Assembly: GCF_026151205.1 (NCBI RefSeq)
Contig: NC_087078.1
Coordinates: forward strand, 3,004,175 to 3,068,174
Direction of reading: 5' to 3'
Origin: Bolinopsis microptera
Lineage: Eukaryota; Ctenophora; Tentaculata; Lobata; Bolinopsidae
Length of the DNA stretch: 64,000 nucleotides
Shown here: positions 23,046-33,823 of the stretch, piece by piece
Numbering within the stretch: position 1 is the first letter of the stretch
Layout of the letters: every line of letters starts with the position of its first letter
Position numbers and translations under genes: made by a program
Notes under the pieces: model-generated
The model's database searches: none
Told to the model about the DNA's origin: nothing
What the model saw: the letters and a program-made list of their open reading frames with translations, nothing else

Positions 23046-24589
23046 GCTCGCACCAAACGGCAACCTAGTAAATGTTTTGTATGGACACCGGTCTCCATCA
23101 CGATACAAAATTAGGATTGTAGAATTTATTGTATAACTTTTAGTGCAGTGGAGGAAGCGGTGTGGTGCATTATTAGAGTGACAGCCTACTGATTTAGAGT
23201 TGTTTTTAAGTGAGCATAATGGGTATATTTTTGGACCTAAACGCTTTACTATGGCAACTTTAAAATTGGTTCTTTTAATCATTGTGAAAGTTTAAGTAAA
23301 TTGTTTAATTGTCAGAAGATGTTATATGGTCGTTTAGAACTGTCCAGAGGTACTGAATTAAATGGGTTTTAAATAGTTGCAAAAATTGTTAATCTATTTT
23401 TTCATTTCTTTAAAAGATATAAATAGCACGAGCCGCTTTATTTTTGAAATAGTACTTAAGGCAAAGCAAAGTGCTGCAAAAAAGTTAAAACGCAAACCGC
23501 GGGTCTGCAGTCCATTCACCATTAATAATGGACAGTTCAAATATAAAATCATTAATAAGGTTCACATTGGATATATAGATAACCAATGATATCGTGGTTT
23601 AAAGTCATGTGATACCGCGATGAGCTAGCTGGCGTCTGCCTAAGATCATATAATATCGATGCTTCTCCTCTTTTATCACTCGATAGCGGTAACTCTTTAC
23701 ACATGCTTTTTTGTTCAACCTGTTGTTCAATTTGTTTAACATCTCTCTGGTTATTTCAAACCACTTCAATCCCCAAATTTATACATCTAACCATCTCTCT
23801 GGTTGCTTTCATCTCGTTAAAGCCAAGGCTCGACCGGGACCGCTTTTTAATCCGGGACTGGGAAAAAGTGCCAGGACCGGGATTAAGACCGGGAACGGGA
23901 TTAGGGATCAGGATTAAGCCGGGATCCTGGTCTAGCTTACCACAAGTTGGGCTCTCTCCAGTACTGTTTGGCTATTATGGCTAATCACCTCCAATCCAAC
24001 CTCATGTAGTAGAATCTACTTCTAGTTTTCTTCAATTCTGCTACCTCCATTCTAGCTCTTTCTAGCAATCTCTGAATGCTACTTCCTGCTCTATCTAGCT
24101 TCCACCAACGCTCAATAATTGTTGTATTGCTACCACTAGCACTTGTAAATGTAAGCCCTATCCAGCAACCTCAGACTTATTCCTACTCTGTCCAGCTATC
24201 ACCAGCACCAGCAAATTACAAAAATCATATTTTTGCACCTGAGGGTAATTTAGAAATTTCCCCCCTTGGGTTGGAACTACTGATAAAATTTGCGTACATT
24301 ATCAATTCTGATCCAGAATGACCATACAAAGGACCTGGTTTCTAGAAAAGTTGTAGACACTAAACTGCATACTTGATTTCAATTAGCTTCTAGAGTAGAT
24401 TTTTTTCACTTTCGCTCGAATGTTAAGGCCACTAAGTATTCCGAGTTGTGTTCTATGAGTAAGCTAGATGGTAGCATATTTATTTTAAAAGGCCTCCCCC
24501 AGCCTCGGATCTTAGGATTGGATTTGCAAAAATTCCTAAGACAAACTGCTTAAGAAAAGCTAAGACTGCAAAAAAAGCTGAGACAAAAT

Positions 24590-24995
24590 TTAAGCGAACC
24601 TGAGATGTCAAAATAAGCTAAGACAGCGAAAAGTCTTAAGACAAAATTTAAGGAAACCTAAGACAGCAGATAATCCTGAGACAAAATTTAAGGAAACCCA
24701 AGACAGCGAAAAATCCTAAGACAAAATTTAAGAAATCCTGAGACAGCGAAAAATCCTGAGACAAAATTTAAGAAATCCCGAGACAGCGAAAAAACCTGAG
24801 ACAAAATTTAAGAAATCCCGAGACAGCGAAAAAACCTAAGACAAAATTTAAGAATCCTGAGACGCGCGAAAAAACCTGAGACAAAATTTAAGAAATCCCG
24901 AGACAGCGAAAAATCCTGAGACAAAATTTAAGAAAACCTGAGACAGCGAAAAATCCTGAGACAAAATTTAAGAAAACCTGAGACAGCGAAAAATT
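24590..24995 (+). repeat. 40-bp subterminal tandem repeat, left arm
   Basis: About ten units, each made of GAGACAAAATTTAAGAAAT and a related half GAGACAGCGAAAAATC. A 40-bp spacing is exact at 24721 and 24761. Subterminal tandem arrays are a hallmark of foldback elements. Confidence 0.85.
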
Positions 24996-25288
24996 TTTAG
25001 ATACAATTTATACAATAGCCACAAGAATATACATGGATATTACATCTTTTAATTTCTTGCAAAGAATATAATAAATACAATATTACTAGGTATAGTAGGA
25101 ATGTCAATAAGTCAATAGAATTTGTCTGAAACCTCTATGTGCCTGCTAATGAAGTGAGTATCCCAGATCATATCTTTCCAGATCATATCCCAGATCATAT
25201 CTTCACAGATCATATCTTTACAGGTAGATCTGTATAATGGGGGCCCGATGTTATAGCGGACATCATCTCCCCCCCCCCCCCCCCCCTT

Positions 25289-26243
25289 ACCCCTTCTTAC
25301 CCCTAGTTCCATAGCGGATATTATGCCAAATTATTAGACGGAGGTCCATTTCTACGGTGATGATTCTCCGGCTCCGTCTACTGTATTATACGGAGATGAA
25401 GCTCTCCGGGAATTTCTCGGAGATTGTAGCAGTTTGTGGCAATTTCTTTGCACTTTGCTCTGTGAGAATCAACAAAATTACCGTAGATGGTCTCCGGATA
25501 AGGTTATGGAACTGCAAACCGGAGAAATATCCGAAGAAATATTAGTTGACGATCTCCGTCCAATAATTTGGCATAATATATCCGCTATGGAACTGGGGTA
25601 AAAAGGGGTAAATATATATTTACATCAAAAATTTCACAAGTACATCACCCGAGTAGCTTAGCGGCTAGGCGATCGGCTAGCTCTGCACGAGGTCGGGTGT
25701 TCAAACCTGCGTGAACACCGTGTAAACTTTTACCCAGCACAATTTTTTTTCTTCATGATAAATAGGAAATAAACCTTTGAACCTAGCGAGCCAGTAGCTT
25801 GAGCAAATAATTTAGATAGTAGCAAAAACTTAAGTAGTCCCAGTGCTCAGGTTTGAGGACATTGAAGAATAATCTGAAAATATCGCCGAAATCCACGACT
25901 ATTTGCCGAAATCCACGACAATCCGCAAAAGCACTTGCAAGTTACAAAAAAGCTAGGCTTTGACTAGATAACCGACTCCAGTACTCAAAACTGAAATGGG
26001 CCTGGCTAGGTAACTCGAGCAGCGGTAATTTGCCGATGAATTTTAGCAAGCTAGTCAATAACTCAATAAGTAGATTTCTCGGAGATTGTAGCAGTTTGTG
26101 GCAGTTTCTTTGCACTTTGCTCTGTGAGAATCAACAAAATTACCGTAGATGGTCTCCGGATAAGGTTATGGAACTGCAAACCGGAGAAATATCCGAAGAA
26201 ATATTAGTTGACGATATCCGTCCAATAATTTGGCATAATATCT
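25289..26243 (+). mobile_element. Inner inverted-repeat segment, left copy
   Basis: It begins with TTACCCCTTCTTACCCC then AGTTCCATAGCGGATATTAT. The first ~320 bp form a complete short element, since the reverse complement of its start recurs at 25570-25612. Then comes a tRNA-like unit and a second copy of its 3' half (26066-26243). It lies in the same orientation as 28017-28992, although the surrounding arms are inverted. Its inner end lacks 11 bp (TTCCATAGCGG) present in the other copy. Confidence 0.7.
25647..25730 (+). repeat. tRNA-like SINE head, left copy
   Basis: TAGCTTAGCGGCTAGGCGAT fits a pol III A box, and GGGTGTTCAAACCTG resembles a B box at tRNA-like spacing, with an anticodon-like arm CTC-TGCAC-GAG between them. 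The acceptor stem is poor, so this is a tRNA-derived repeat rather than a working tRNA. Confidence 0.45.
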
Positions 26244-28016
26244 GGGGGGTTAATCTGATTAAAAGCTACAAAAAATTCCAGAAATGAGATGACTGGTTAA
26301 AACCTACCTTTGGAAAGCTCTGATGAACCTGCCCGTGGAGAAATAAACACACTTCACTTCACCTCAATTGAGCAATAACTATTTATCGCTTATTATTTCA
26401 TTTATTTTGGATGTACAGTGTGCTTCGTAACTAATTTATTATTATAAAGTTTAATTTCTAATAAGCTAAAACGACAACTAATCTTTCGTTTTACTCCCTA
26501 CTGTACAGGTTTACTCGTCAATCCAGGTATATGAGAATGTGTGAGAATGGTCTTGAAACTCTGAAAAGAGGGAAGCAGTTTTGGGGACGGGGAGATTGAA
26601 GCGGGTGGGCGACAAATGAACCCCCCCCCCTATTGTAAGCCCCCCGGCTTACAATTGACCCCCCATGCAATTACACTGAGTCAATTGATCTCAGTATAAT
26701 AACATGGGGGTTAATTGTCGGGGGTCAATTGTCGTACTAAGCCCTAGATTGTACCTGCTAATGAGGTGAATATCCCAGATCATAGCTTCACAGGTAGGAC
26801 TGTATAATGGGGGCCCTGATGTTATAGTGGACATCACTTTCCCCTCCCGTATCTGATTAAAGGATACAAAACAGTCAAGAAATGAGATTGGTTAAAACCT
26901 ACCTTGGGAAAGCTCCGATGGACTAGCCCGTGGAGAAATAAACACACTTAACTTCAGCTCAATTGAGCAATAACTGCCTATTTATTGCTTATAACTTCAT
27001 TTATTTTGGATGTAGATTGGGCTTCGTTGTGAGATACTATACCTGAGTGATTACTCCGAACTTTCTAAAAAGCTACAAAGTTAACTTTCTGAAAAGCTAC
27101 AAAGCTAACTTTCCTACTGTACTGGATTACTCGTGAATTCAGGTATAGGAGTATGTATTAGAACGGTCCTGAAACTATGAAAAGAGGGAATTAGCGGTTT
27201 TGGGGACGGGAAGATTACAGCATCAAAAACGGGTAGGATGTAGGAGCCTAGGAGGGTAATTATAATAATAAAGGTACTGGGGGATTGAACAACTTACTTA
27301 CTTTCGGCGATCCTCGATCGAACTCCCATTCACTGTCTGCCTCCACACGTCTTGATCGCACATAACAGTTCGAAGGTCGTCCAACTGGAGCCCAGTGTCA
27401 CGAGCTACTACGTAGTGACGGAAGTGATGTCCACTATAACATCATGGCCCCCATTATACAGTCCTACCTGTGAAGCTATGATCTGGGATATTCACCTCAT
27501 TAGCAGGTACAATCTAGGGCTTAGTACGACAATTGACCCCCGACAATTAACCCCCATGTTATTATACTGAGATCAATTGACTCAGTGTAATTGCATGGGG
27601 GGTCAATTGTAAGCCGGGGGGCTTACAATAGGGGGGGGGGTTCATTTGTCGCCCACCCGCTTCAATCTCCCCGTCCCCAAAACTGCTTCCCTCTTTTCAG
27701 AGTTTCAAGACCATTCTCACACATTCTCATATACCTGGATTGACGAGTAAACCTGTACAGTAGGGAGTAAAACGAAAGATTAGTTGTCGTTTTAGCTTAT
27801 TAGAAAGTAAACTTTGTAATAATAAATTAGTTACGAAGCACACTGTACATCCAAAATAAATGAAGTAATAAGCGATAAATAGTTATTGCTCAATTGAGGT
27901 GAAGTTAAGTGCGTTTATTTCTCCACAGGCAGGTTCATCAGAGCTTTCCAAAGGTAGGTGTTAACCAGCCATCTCATTTCTGGAATTTTTTGTAGCTTTT
28001 AATCAGATTAACCCCC

Positions 28017-28992
28017 CAGTTCCATAGCGGATATTATGCCAAATTATTAGACGGAGGTCCATTTCTACGGAGGTCCATTTCTCCGGCTCCGTCTACTGTA
28101 TTATACAGTTATACGGAGATGAAGCTCTCCGGGAATTTCTCGGAGATTGTAGCAGTTTGTGGCAGTTTCTTTGCACTTTGCTCTGTGAGAATCAACAAAA
28201 TTACCGTAGATGGTCTCCGGATAAGGTTATGGAACTGCAAACCGGAGAAATATCCGAAGAAATATTAGTTGACGATCTCCGTCCAATAATTTGGCATAAT
28301 ATATCCGCTATGGAACTGGGGTAAAAAGGGGTAAATATATATTTACATCAAAAATTTCACGAATACATCACCCGAGTAGCTTAGCGGCTAGGCGATCGGC
28401 TAGCTCTGCACGAGGTCGGATGTTCAAATCTGCGTGAACACCGTGTAAACTTTTACCCAGCACAATTTTTTTTTCATGATAAATAGGAAATAAACCTTTG
28501 AACCTAGCGAGCCAGTAGCTTGAGCAAATAATTCAGATAGTAGCAAAAACTTAAGTAGTCCCAGTGCTCAGGTTTGAGGACATTGAAGAATAATCTGAAA
28601 ATATCGCCGAAATCCACGACTATTTGCCGAAATCCACGACAATCCGCAAAAGCACTTGCAAGTTACAAAAAAGCTAGGCTTTGACTAGATAACCGACTCC
28701 AGTACTCAAAACTGAGTGGGCCTGGCTAGGTAACTCGAGCAGCGGTAATTTGCCGATGAATTTTAGCAAGCTAGTCAATAACTCAATAAGTAGATTTCTC
28801 GGAGATTGTAGCAGTTTGTGGCAGTTTCTTTGCACTTTGCTCTGTGAGAATCAACAAAATTACCGTAGATGGTCTCCGGATAAGGTTATGGAACTGCAAA
28901 CCGGAGAAATATCCGAAGAAATATTAGTTGACGATATCCGTCCAATAATTTGGCATAATATCCGCTATGGAACTGGGGGTAAGAAGGGGTAA
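28017..28992 (+). mobile_element. Inner inverted-repeat segment, right copy
   Basis: Direct copy of 25289-26243, with a small duplication (CGGAGGTCCATTTCT) near 28060 and the full inverted ends. It ends in GGAACTGGGGGTAAGAAGGG next to the poly-G tract. Confidence 0.7.
28366..28446 (+). repeat. tRNA-like SINE head, right copy
   Basis: Near-identical to 25647-25730, with two differences in the B-box region (GGATGTTCAAATCTG), both consistent with decay. Confidence 0.45.
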
Positions 28993-29282
28993 GGGGGGGG
29001 GGGGGGGGGGGGGGGGGGGAGATGATGTCCGCTATAACATCGGGCCCCCATTATACAGTCCTACCTGTAAAGATATGATCTGTGAAGATATGATCTGGAA
29101 AGATATGATCTGGGATACTCACTTCATTAGCAGGCACATAGAGGTTTCAGACAAATTCTATTGACTTATTGACATTCCTACTATACCTAGTAATATTGTA
29201 TTTATTATATTCTTTGCAAGAAATTAAAAGATGTAATATCCATGTATATTCTTGTGGCTATTGTATAAATTGTATCTAAAAA

Positions 29283-29640
29283 TTTTTCGCTGTCTCAGGT
29301 TTTCTTAAATTTTGTCTCAGGATTTTTCGCTGTCTCAGGTTTTCTTAAATTCTGTCTCAGGATTTTTCGCTGTCTCGGGATTTCTTAAATTTTGTCTCAG
29401 GTTTTTTCGCGCGTCTCAGGATTCTTAAATTTTGTCTTAGGTTTTTTCGCTGTCTCGGGATTTCTTAAATTTTGTCTCAGGTTTTTTCGCTGTCTCGGGA
29501 TTTCTTAAATTTTGTCTCAGGTTTTTTCGCTGTCTCAGGATTTCTTAAATTTTGTCTCAGGATTTTTCGCTGTCTCAGGATTTCTTAAATTTTGTCTTAG
29601 GATTATTCTGCTGTCTTAGGATTATTCTGCTGTCTTAACT
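29283..29640 (-). repeat. 40-bp subterminal tandem repeat, right arm
   Basis: Reverse complement of the left-arm array: TTTCTTAAATTTTGTCTCAG alternating with GATTTTTCGCTGTCTCAG. Sequence variants such as the GCGCGTCTC unit occur in both arms, so the arms were copied or corrected together. Confidence 0.85.
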
Positions 29641-29972
29641 TTTGCACCTGTGTCTCAGGAATTTTTGCAAATCTAATCCTAAGATCCGAGGCTGGGGGAG
29701 GCCTTTTAAAGGGATTAGATTTATTTATGTTTTGTTTTAGAACCATCTACTTCTGAGCTGCCCTGTCAAAACTATAAGGGCATATAGGTTGTCCCGGCAA
29801 AAGCCTCCTTAAATTATTAATATCGATCCTAAAGACCGTAATATGGTCATGAACACTTCAGAAGAATTGAATGAAATAAAGGATATTGCCTTTAAGCTTG
29901 TCATACGTTGTATGACCCGCCGCGCGGCTCCCCCTGTAGCGACCCTGGGGGTCGCAACATGATACAACTGTA

Positions 29973-30260
29973 CAGTGGCGTAACGTTGCCTGTTGGCGCC
30001 CCCCTGCCGAAAAGGCGCCCCCCTGTTGGCGCCCCCTCTCCTTTTGGTGCCCCTCCCTAAAATTGAACAAATTAGGCTATTTAAGAGGATACGCCGGTAA
30101 AATCTCGAAAAAAGTGTGTATCTAGAGCAAAACGCGCAGTTTTGCTAGTACTTTAGTTAAGTTTTCGAAATTGTCCCACATTCAATCGACGATTTGGCGC
30201 CCCCCTAAGACGGCGCCCCCCTGCACAGCGGGGTCAGCAGGGCCCTTCGTTACGCCACTG
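29973..30260. mobile_element. hAT-type MITE
   Basis: 288 bp bounded by 13-bp inverted repeats CAGTGGCGTAACG / CGTTACGCCACTG and flanked by an exact 8-bp target duplication CAACTGTA (29965-29972 and 30261-30268). The CAGTGGCGTA start and 8-bp duplication are typical of hAT elements. The inside holds repeated GGCGCCCCCCT motifs and no ORF. It sits between two direct copies of a ~38-bp unit, TGTAGCGACCCTGGGGGTCG, which itself can form a hairpin. Confidence 0.85.
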
Positions 30261-30268
30261 CAACTGTA

Positions 30269-31029
30269 GCGACCCTGGGGGTCGCAACGTGATACAACTG
30301 TAAACAATGTTGGAGGAACCGTTTGAAGCTTTTGCACATTTTACGGTGTGAAGATGTTTTTACCATGGTAAATTCGGTACACGTACTCAAGTTCGACAAG
30401 AACTCTAGTTCGTCACCTACTGTAGTTCGACAAACCCTGAGGTTCGACTCTGTCGAGCTAAAGTGCTCTATCTGGACTCAAGTTCGACAAGCACTAAAGT
30501 TAGACAAGAGAACTTTGACTGTCGGACTACAGTTTTGAAATATCCAATATCAAGCAACGATCCTTTATGAGCTTGAAATCTATTCGTTTGTTTGTTTTCC
30601 ACTTGTCTCATGCTGTTCAATTATGTGTTTATATAATTTCTATAATCCATATTTATGGACATTTAATTGACCTCATGATACTCAATTGTTAGTTATTAGA
30701 ATTTTAGACAGAGGTGCGAGAAAAAACATTATTGATATAAACAGTCTAGATCTAAACTTGGAGCCACAAGGCCGAGAGTAATTTTTGATTGTTAAGGGAA
30801 TTTTTTGAATTCTTAAAGGGTTGATTTTATATAGGGTTATTGCTATATTATGTGTATATTGTTTGAATAATTTTATATTTAAAAAAAAAGAATTGTAGGC
30901 TTAACGGAGAAATAAAAGAGTAACGTGGTAACTCTTACTTCCTATTATAGATATAGATTGTAGATTATGCTAGTTAAGTAGTAAGATAATTAATGATTCA
31001 CTCCCGGCGCGAGAACAAAGCACCAGGAA
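30269..31029. other. No gene supported; short GTTCGACAA repeats
   Basis: 30385-30510 has several degenerate copies of (A)GTTCGACAAG. A 71-codon frame runs over them (30323-30538) and is likely repeat-derived. The rest is AT-rich. Confidence 0.4.
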
Positions 31030-31055
31030 CTACTACTACTACTACTATGTCGGAG

Positions 31056-33773
31056 CTAAGTCCGATCTACGCCAGAAAACCCCCTCCATATATCCCTGTC
31101 CCGCATCAGGGTTCGCAGTTCCTCTTTAGAGTTTGTCCCAACTTCCTTCAGTAACATAGACAAGTAGCTTTGTCTTGGTCGGCCTTGCTGTGCTCTACCG
31201 TGCGTAGGTTCCCATAAGACTAAATCACTGGCAAGTAGCTCAGGATGTCGGATGCAGTGTCCCGCCATTTTTAATCTCCTGCTTCGTAACTTGTTTGACA
31301 GCCTTGGGAGGCTACCATACAAAGTTATATTGCTGACCTTGTCCTTCCATGAGATACCCAGCACCATACGCAACATCTTTGTGTATGTCCCGTCCAAACT
31401 TTTCTCTTGAGCCTTTGTCAGTGTCCAGGTTTCTGATCCGTAGAGCAGTACTGATTCACAAGCCGCTATGAACAATCTAATCTTTAGGCTCTTTGAGAGT
31501 TTGGATTTCCAGATATCCTTCAGTCTATGTAGGGCACCCCACGCTTTTCCCTTTCTAACCCTTATCTCCCTATCTGTGCTCTCAATCCAGGAGCCTAAGT
31601 AGATGAAATCATCTACATTTTCTATGGCTTCCCCGGATCGACTTTGTAGGTCGCTAGATCGATCCTCCATATTCAGTGTCATGACCTTGGTCTTGCCTTC
31701 GTTTATGTGTAGTCCCACGCTTGCTGCCGCTGATTCTACTCTGAGCAGGAACTCGTTAGCCTTGTCCATGTCCTCAGATATAAGTGCTATATCATCTGCA
31801 AAGTCCACATCGGTGATGATCTTGGGCCCCACTCTTCTGCTTTTTCTACGTTCGAGGGTGAGTCCAAGTCGCTCCGCATCATCGCCTATGGCTTGCCTCA
31901 TACAGTAGTCGATGACTATTGCAAAGAGGTAAGGTGCTAAGGTATCACCCTGTAACACACCTGCAAGTATCTCGAACAATTCAGTTTCTCCGTCTGGAGT
32001 TAGGACTTTGGCCATTGTCTTCTCGTACATGAGCCGTATAAGCTGCACGATTTTGACTGGAATGCCGTAAGCTTCTAGAATCTTTAGCATTTTCCCACGA
32101 TGTACACTGTCGAAAGCCTTCTTAAAGTCTATAAATGTCAGAACAGCTGGCAGTTTCCGACTCTTGACACCCTCTATAAGACGTCTCAGTACCAATATCT
32201 GTTGAGTTGTTGACCTTCCTGGTCTGAATCCATTCTGGTTTCTACGCAGAATTGTCTCGATTTCTGGCTTCAACCGGTTTAGAACCATCTTGTTTAGAGA
32301 CTTGGCAACTAGGGATGACAAGCTTATTCCCCGATAGTTCATTGGTTCGCTAAGGTCGCCCTTCTTTGGAATTGGTATGATGTTGGCAGTTGACCATTGG
32401 TCTGGTTTCTCACCTTTCAATAGAGCATTGTTACAGAAGTCTAAGACAATTTGATCAAGGTCGCATCGTTTTAAGACTTCTGGGGCTATGTTGTCGTCAC
32501 CCCATGCTTTCCCTTCCTTTATGCTGGACTTTGCTTTCCTGTACTCATCCAACGTAAACGGTTCTGTTCCGATATTCAGAGGTGGGTGGACTGGATCAAT
32601 ATCCTCTTCCGCGTTCTCTACCGTCGGTGGTGAGCCGAGAAGAGTAGCAAAATAGTCCTTCCATTTCTGAACCCTTTCCGTTGGTGAGTTTCCCTTGATT
32701 TTGCCAGTATATGATGGAGCTTTACCTGTGATCTTGTTGATCATGGTCCAGCTTTTAGCATGTCTGCCCTGCCAACTTGCTTCCTCCAGTTCCCGGACCT
32801 GCCCCTCCAGCAGGTGCTCTTTGGCTGCTTGATAAGCATCGCCTAGCTTCTGTTTGCCCTCTTGAACAGCTATTCGGTTGTCTTCTGTAGCATCTGAGTG
32901 GTATTTTATGCTACATTCCCTCAGCTTCAGCCTGGCAGTCTCAACACTTGGAGTCGCTGAGATTTTACATCTTTTCTTTTTCTCCTTTTCAGGTAGTAAA
33001 AGTCGAGAAGTTGTCCTATTCGCATCAATAAAGCATTGGTACCTTTCTGTTGCCGTCTGATCATCCTTTTCAAGTATGGAAAAGCGGTTTTTAACTTCCA
33101 CTGTGTACCTCTCTTGTAGAGCGATATCAGTTTTAAGTTTAGACCTGTCCAGAACCGGAGCCCTCTTCTCCGTCTTGCTTATCCGTAGACTAAGCTTTAC
33201 CCTTGCTACGACTACTCTGTGATCCGAGCCAATACTGTGGAAACTACCATATGCTTCGGAGTTCTTGACGGAGTTCCGCCATTTCTTCCGGCAAATGATG
33301 AAGTCGATTTGAGATTTACTTTGACTCATATCTGAGAGATATGTCCAGAGTTTACCTCTTCGCTTCTGAAATCTGGTGTTTGTGATTTCTAGCTGTCGCT
33401 CCAACAGCATATCCTCTAGCAGTCTACCATTTCGGTTTGCTGGACCCTTGTGGAAGGATGTCCAGTTTCCTGATGATGAGACATGCGCATTGAGGTCTCC
33501 TACAACGAATAGTAAGTTGTGGGCTGGTATCTGGTCGATGGCACCACCAAGGCTGTCGTAGTAGTTTTCTGCTTCGTCGACAGTCGCCCCCTCTGTTGGG
33601 CTATAAGTCACAATAACAGTTGTGACCGGGTTCCCTGCAAAGTTGGCTACCATCGTCCTCCTGTCATGTGAGTATACACTAATCAATGAGTTGAATACTG
33701 TCTTTTTGTCCAAGACAATACCAACCCCACCAGCAGCCGCCCCATTGCTGGTTCTCCATGCCGAAGTTGTTAT
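31056..33773 (-). CDS. RTE-like LINE polyprotein, endonuclease C-terminal part and reverse transcriptase
   Basis: The frame from the first Met at 33713 has 885 codons and no stops. It extends upstream to the insertion junction, reading TSAWRTSNGAAAGGVGIVL, the start of an APE endonuclease core strand. Next come VVGDLNAHV and GSDHRVVVARV (endonuclease), then FIDFKKAFDSVH (RT motif A), GVLQGDTLAPYLF (motif B) and DFADDIAL (motif C, F638-D641 counting from the Met at 33713). The C-terminal region has YGSETWTLTKAQEKSL and RRLKMAGHCIRHP, usual in RTE-group proteins. Its missing N-terminus is at 39898-40090. This copy was probably complete until the second LINE landed in it. Confidence 0.9.
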   Translation of the reverse strand: MTTSAWRTSNGAAAGGVGIVLDKKTVFNSLISVYSHDRRTMVANFAGNPVTTVIVTYSPTEGATVDEAENYYDSLGGAIDQIPAHNLLFVVGDLNAHVSSSGNWTSFHKGPANRNGRLLEDMLLERQLEITNTRFQKRRGKLWTYLSDMSQSKSQIDFIICRKKWRNSVKNSEAYGSFHSIGSDHRVVVARVKLSLRISKTEKRAPVLDRSKLKTDIALQERYTVEVKNRFSILEKDDQTATERYQCFIDANRTTSRLLLPEKEKKKRCKISATPSVETARLKLRECSIKYHSDATEDNRIAVQEGKQKLGDAYQAAKEHLLEGQVRELEEASWQGRHAKSWTMINKITGKAPSYTGKIKGNSPTERVQKWKDYFATLLGSPPTVENAEEDIDPVHPPLNIGTEPFTLDEYRKAKSSIKEGKAWGDDNIAPEVLKRCDLDQIVLDFCNNALLKGEKPDQWSTANIIPIPKKGDLSEPMNYRGISLSSLVAKSLNKMVLNRLKPEIETILRRNQNGFRPGRSTTQQILVLRRLIEGVKSRKLPAVLTFIDFKKAFDSVHRGKMLKILEAYGIPVKIVQLIRLMYEKTMAKVLTPDGETELFEILAGVLQGDTLAPYLFAIVIDYCMRQAIGDDAERLGLTLERRKSRRVGPKIITDVDFADDIALISEDMDKANEFLLRVESAAASVGLHINEGKTKVMTLNMEDRSSDLQSRSGEAIENVDDFIYLGSWIESTDREIRVRKGKAWGALHRLKDIWKSKLSKSLKIRLFIAACESVLLYGSETWTLTKAQEKSLDGTYTKMLRMVLGISWKDKVSNITLYGSLPRLSNKLRSRRLKMAGHCIRHPELLASDLVLWEPTHGRAQQGRPRQSYLSMLLKEVGTNSKEELRTLMRDRDIWRGFSGVDRT

Positions 33774-33823
33774 TTTTCAATCTTTTGAATCATTTTGACT
33801 AATCCAGTTTAAATACACTTTCA

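Larger units (their letters stand above)
21102..24484. other. LINE 3' flank and AT-rich DNA without a supported gene
   Basis: The LINE 3' end was not located precisely. 22150-22640 is extremely AT-rich. 22858-23045 is the second copy of the duplication at 17218. 23830-23940 has a degenerate GGGATTA/CCGGGA repeat. Open stretches near 23000-23280 and 23377-23589 have no recognisable motif. Confidence 0.45.
24489..29705. mobile_element. 5.2-kb foldback (long inverted repeat) element, TTAA target site
   Basis: AAGGCCTCCCCCAGCCTCGG at the left end is the exact reverse complement of the right end. TTAA flanks both sides (24485-24488 and 29706-29709), as for piggyBac-type insertions. From outside in, each arm has a 40-bp tandem array, a GATCATATC-rich block, a poly-C/poly-G tract, a segment with its own inverted ends and a tRNA-like unit, and a block ending in a short C-tract. 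The left inner block 26245-26836 matches 27424-28016 in inverse. A third, direct and more diverged copy of part of it fills the centre (about 26845-27250). The frames inside are short and show no transposase, so the element is non-autonomous. Confidence 0.8.

Noticed and set aside
22998-23282. Minus-strand 94-codon frame
   Set aside because: Partly inside a dispersed repeat and without recognisable motifs.
25647-28446. Two functional tRNA genes
   Set aside because: A and B boxes are present but the acceptor and T stems are poor, and both lie inside a repeat element.
24590-29640. CRISPR array
   Set aside because: The 40-bp units are contiguous, with no unique spacers, and lie in inverted arms of a eukaryotic element.
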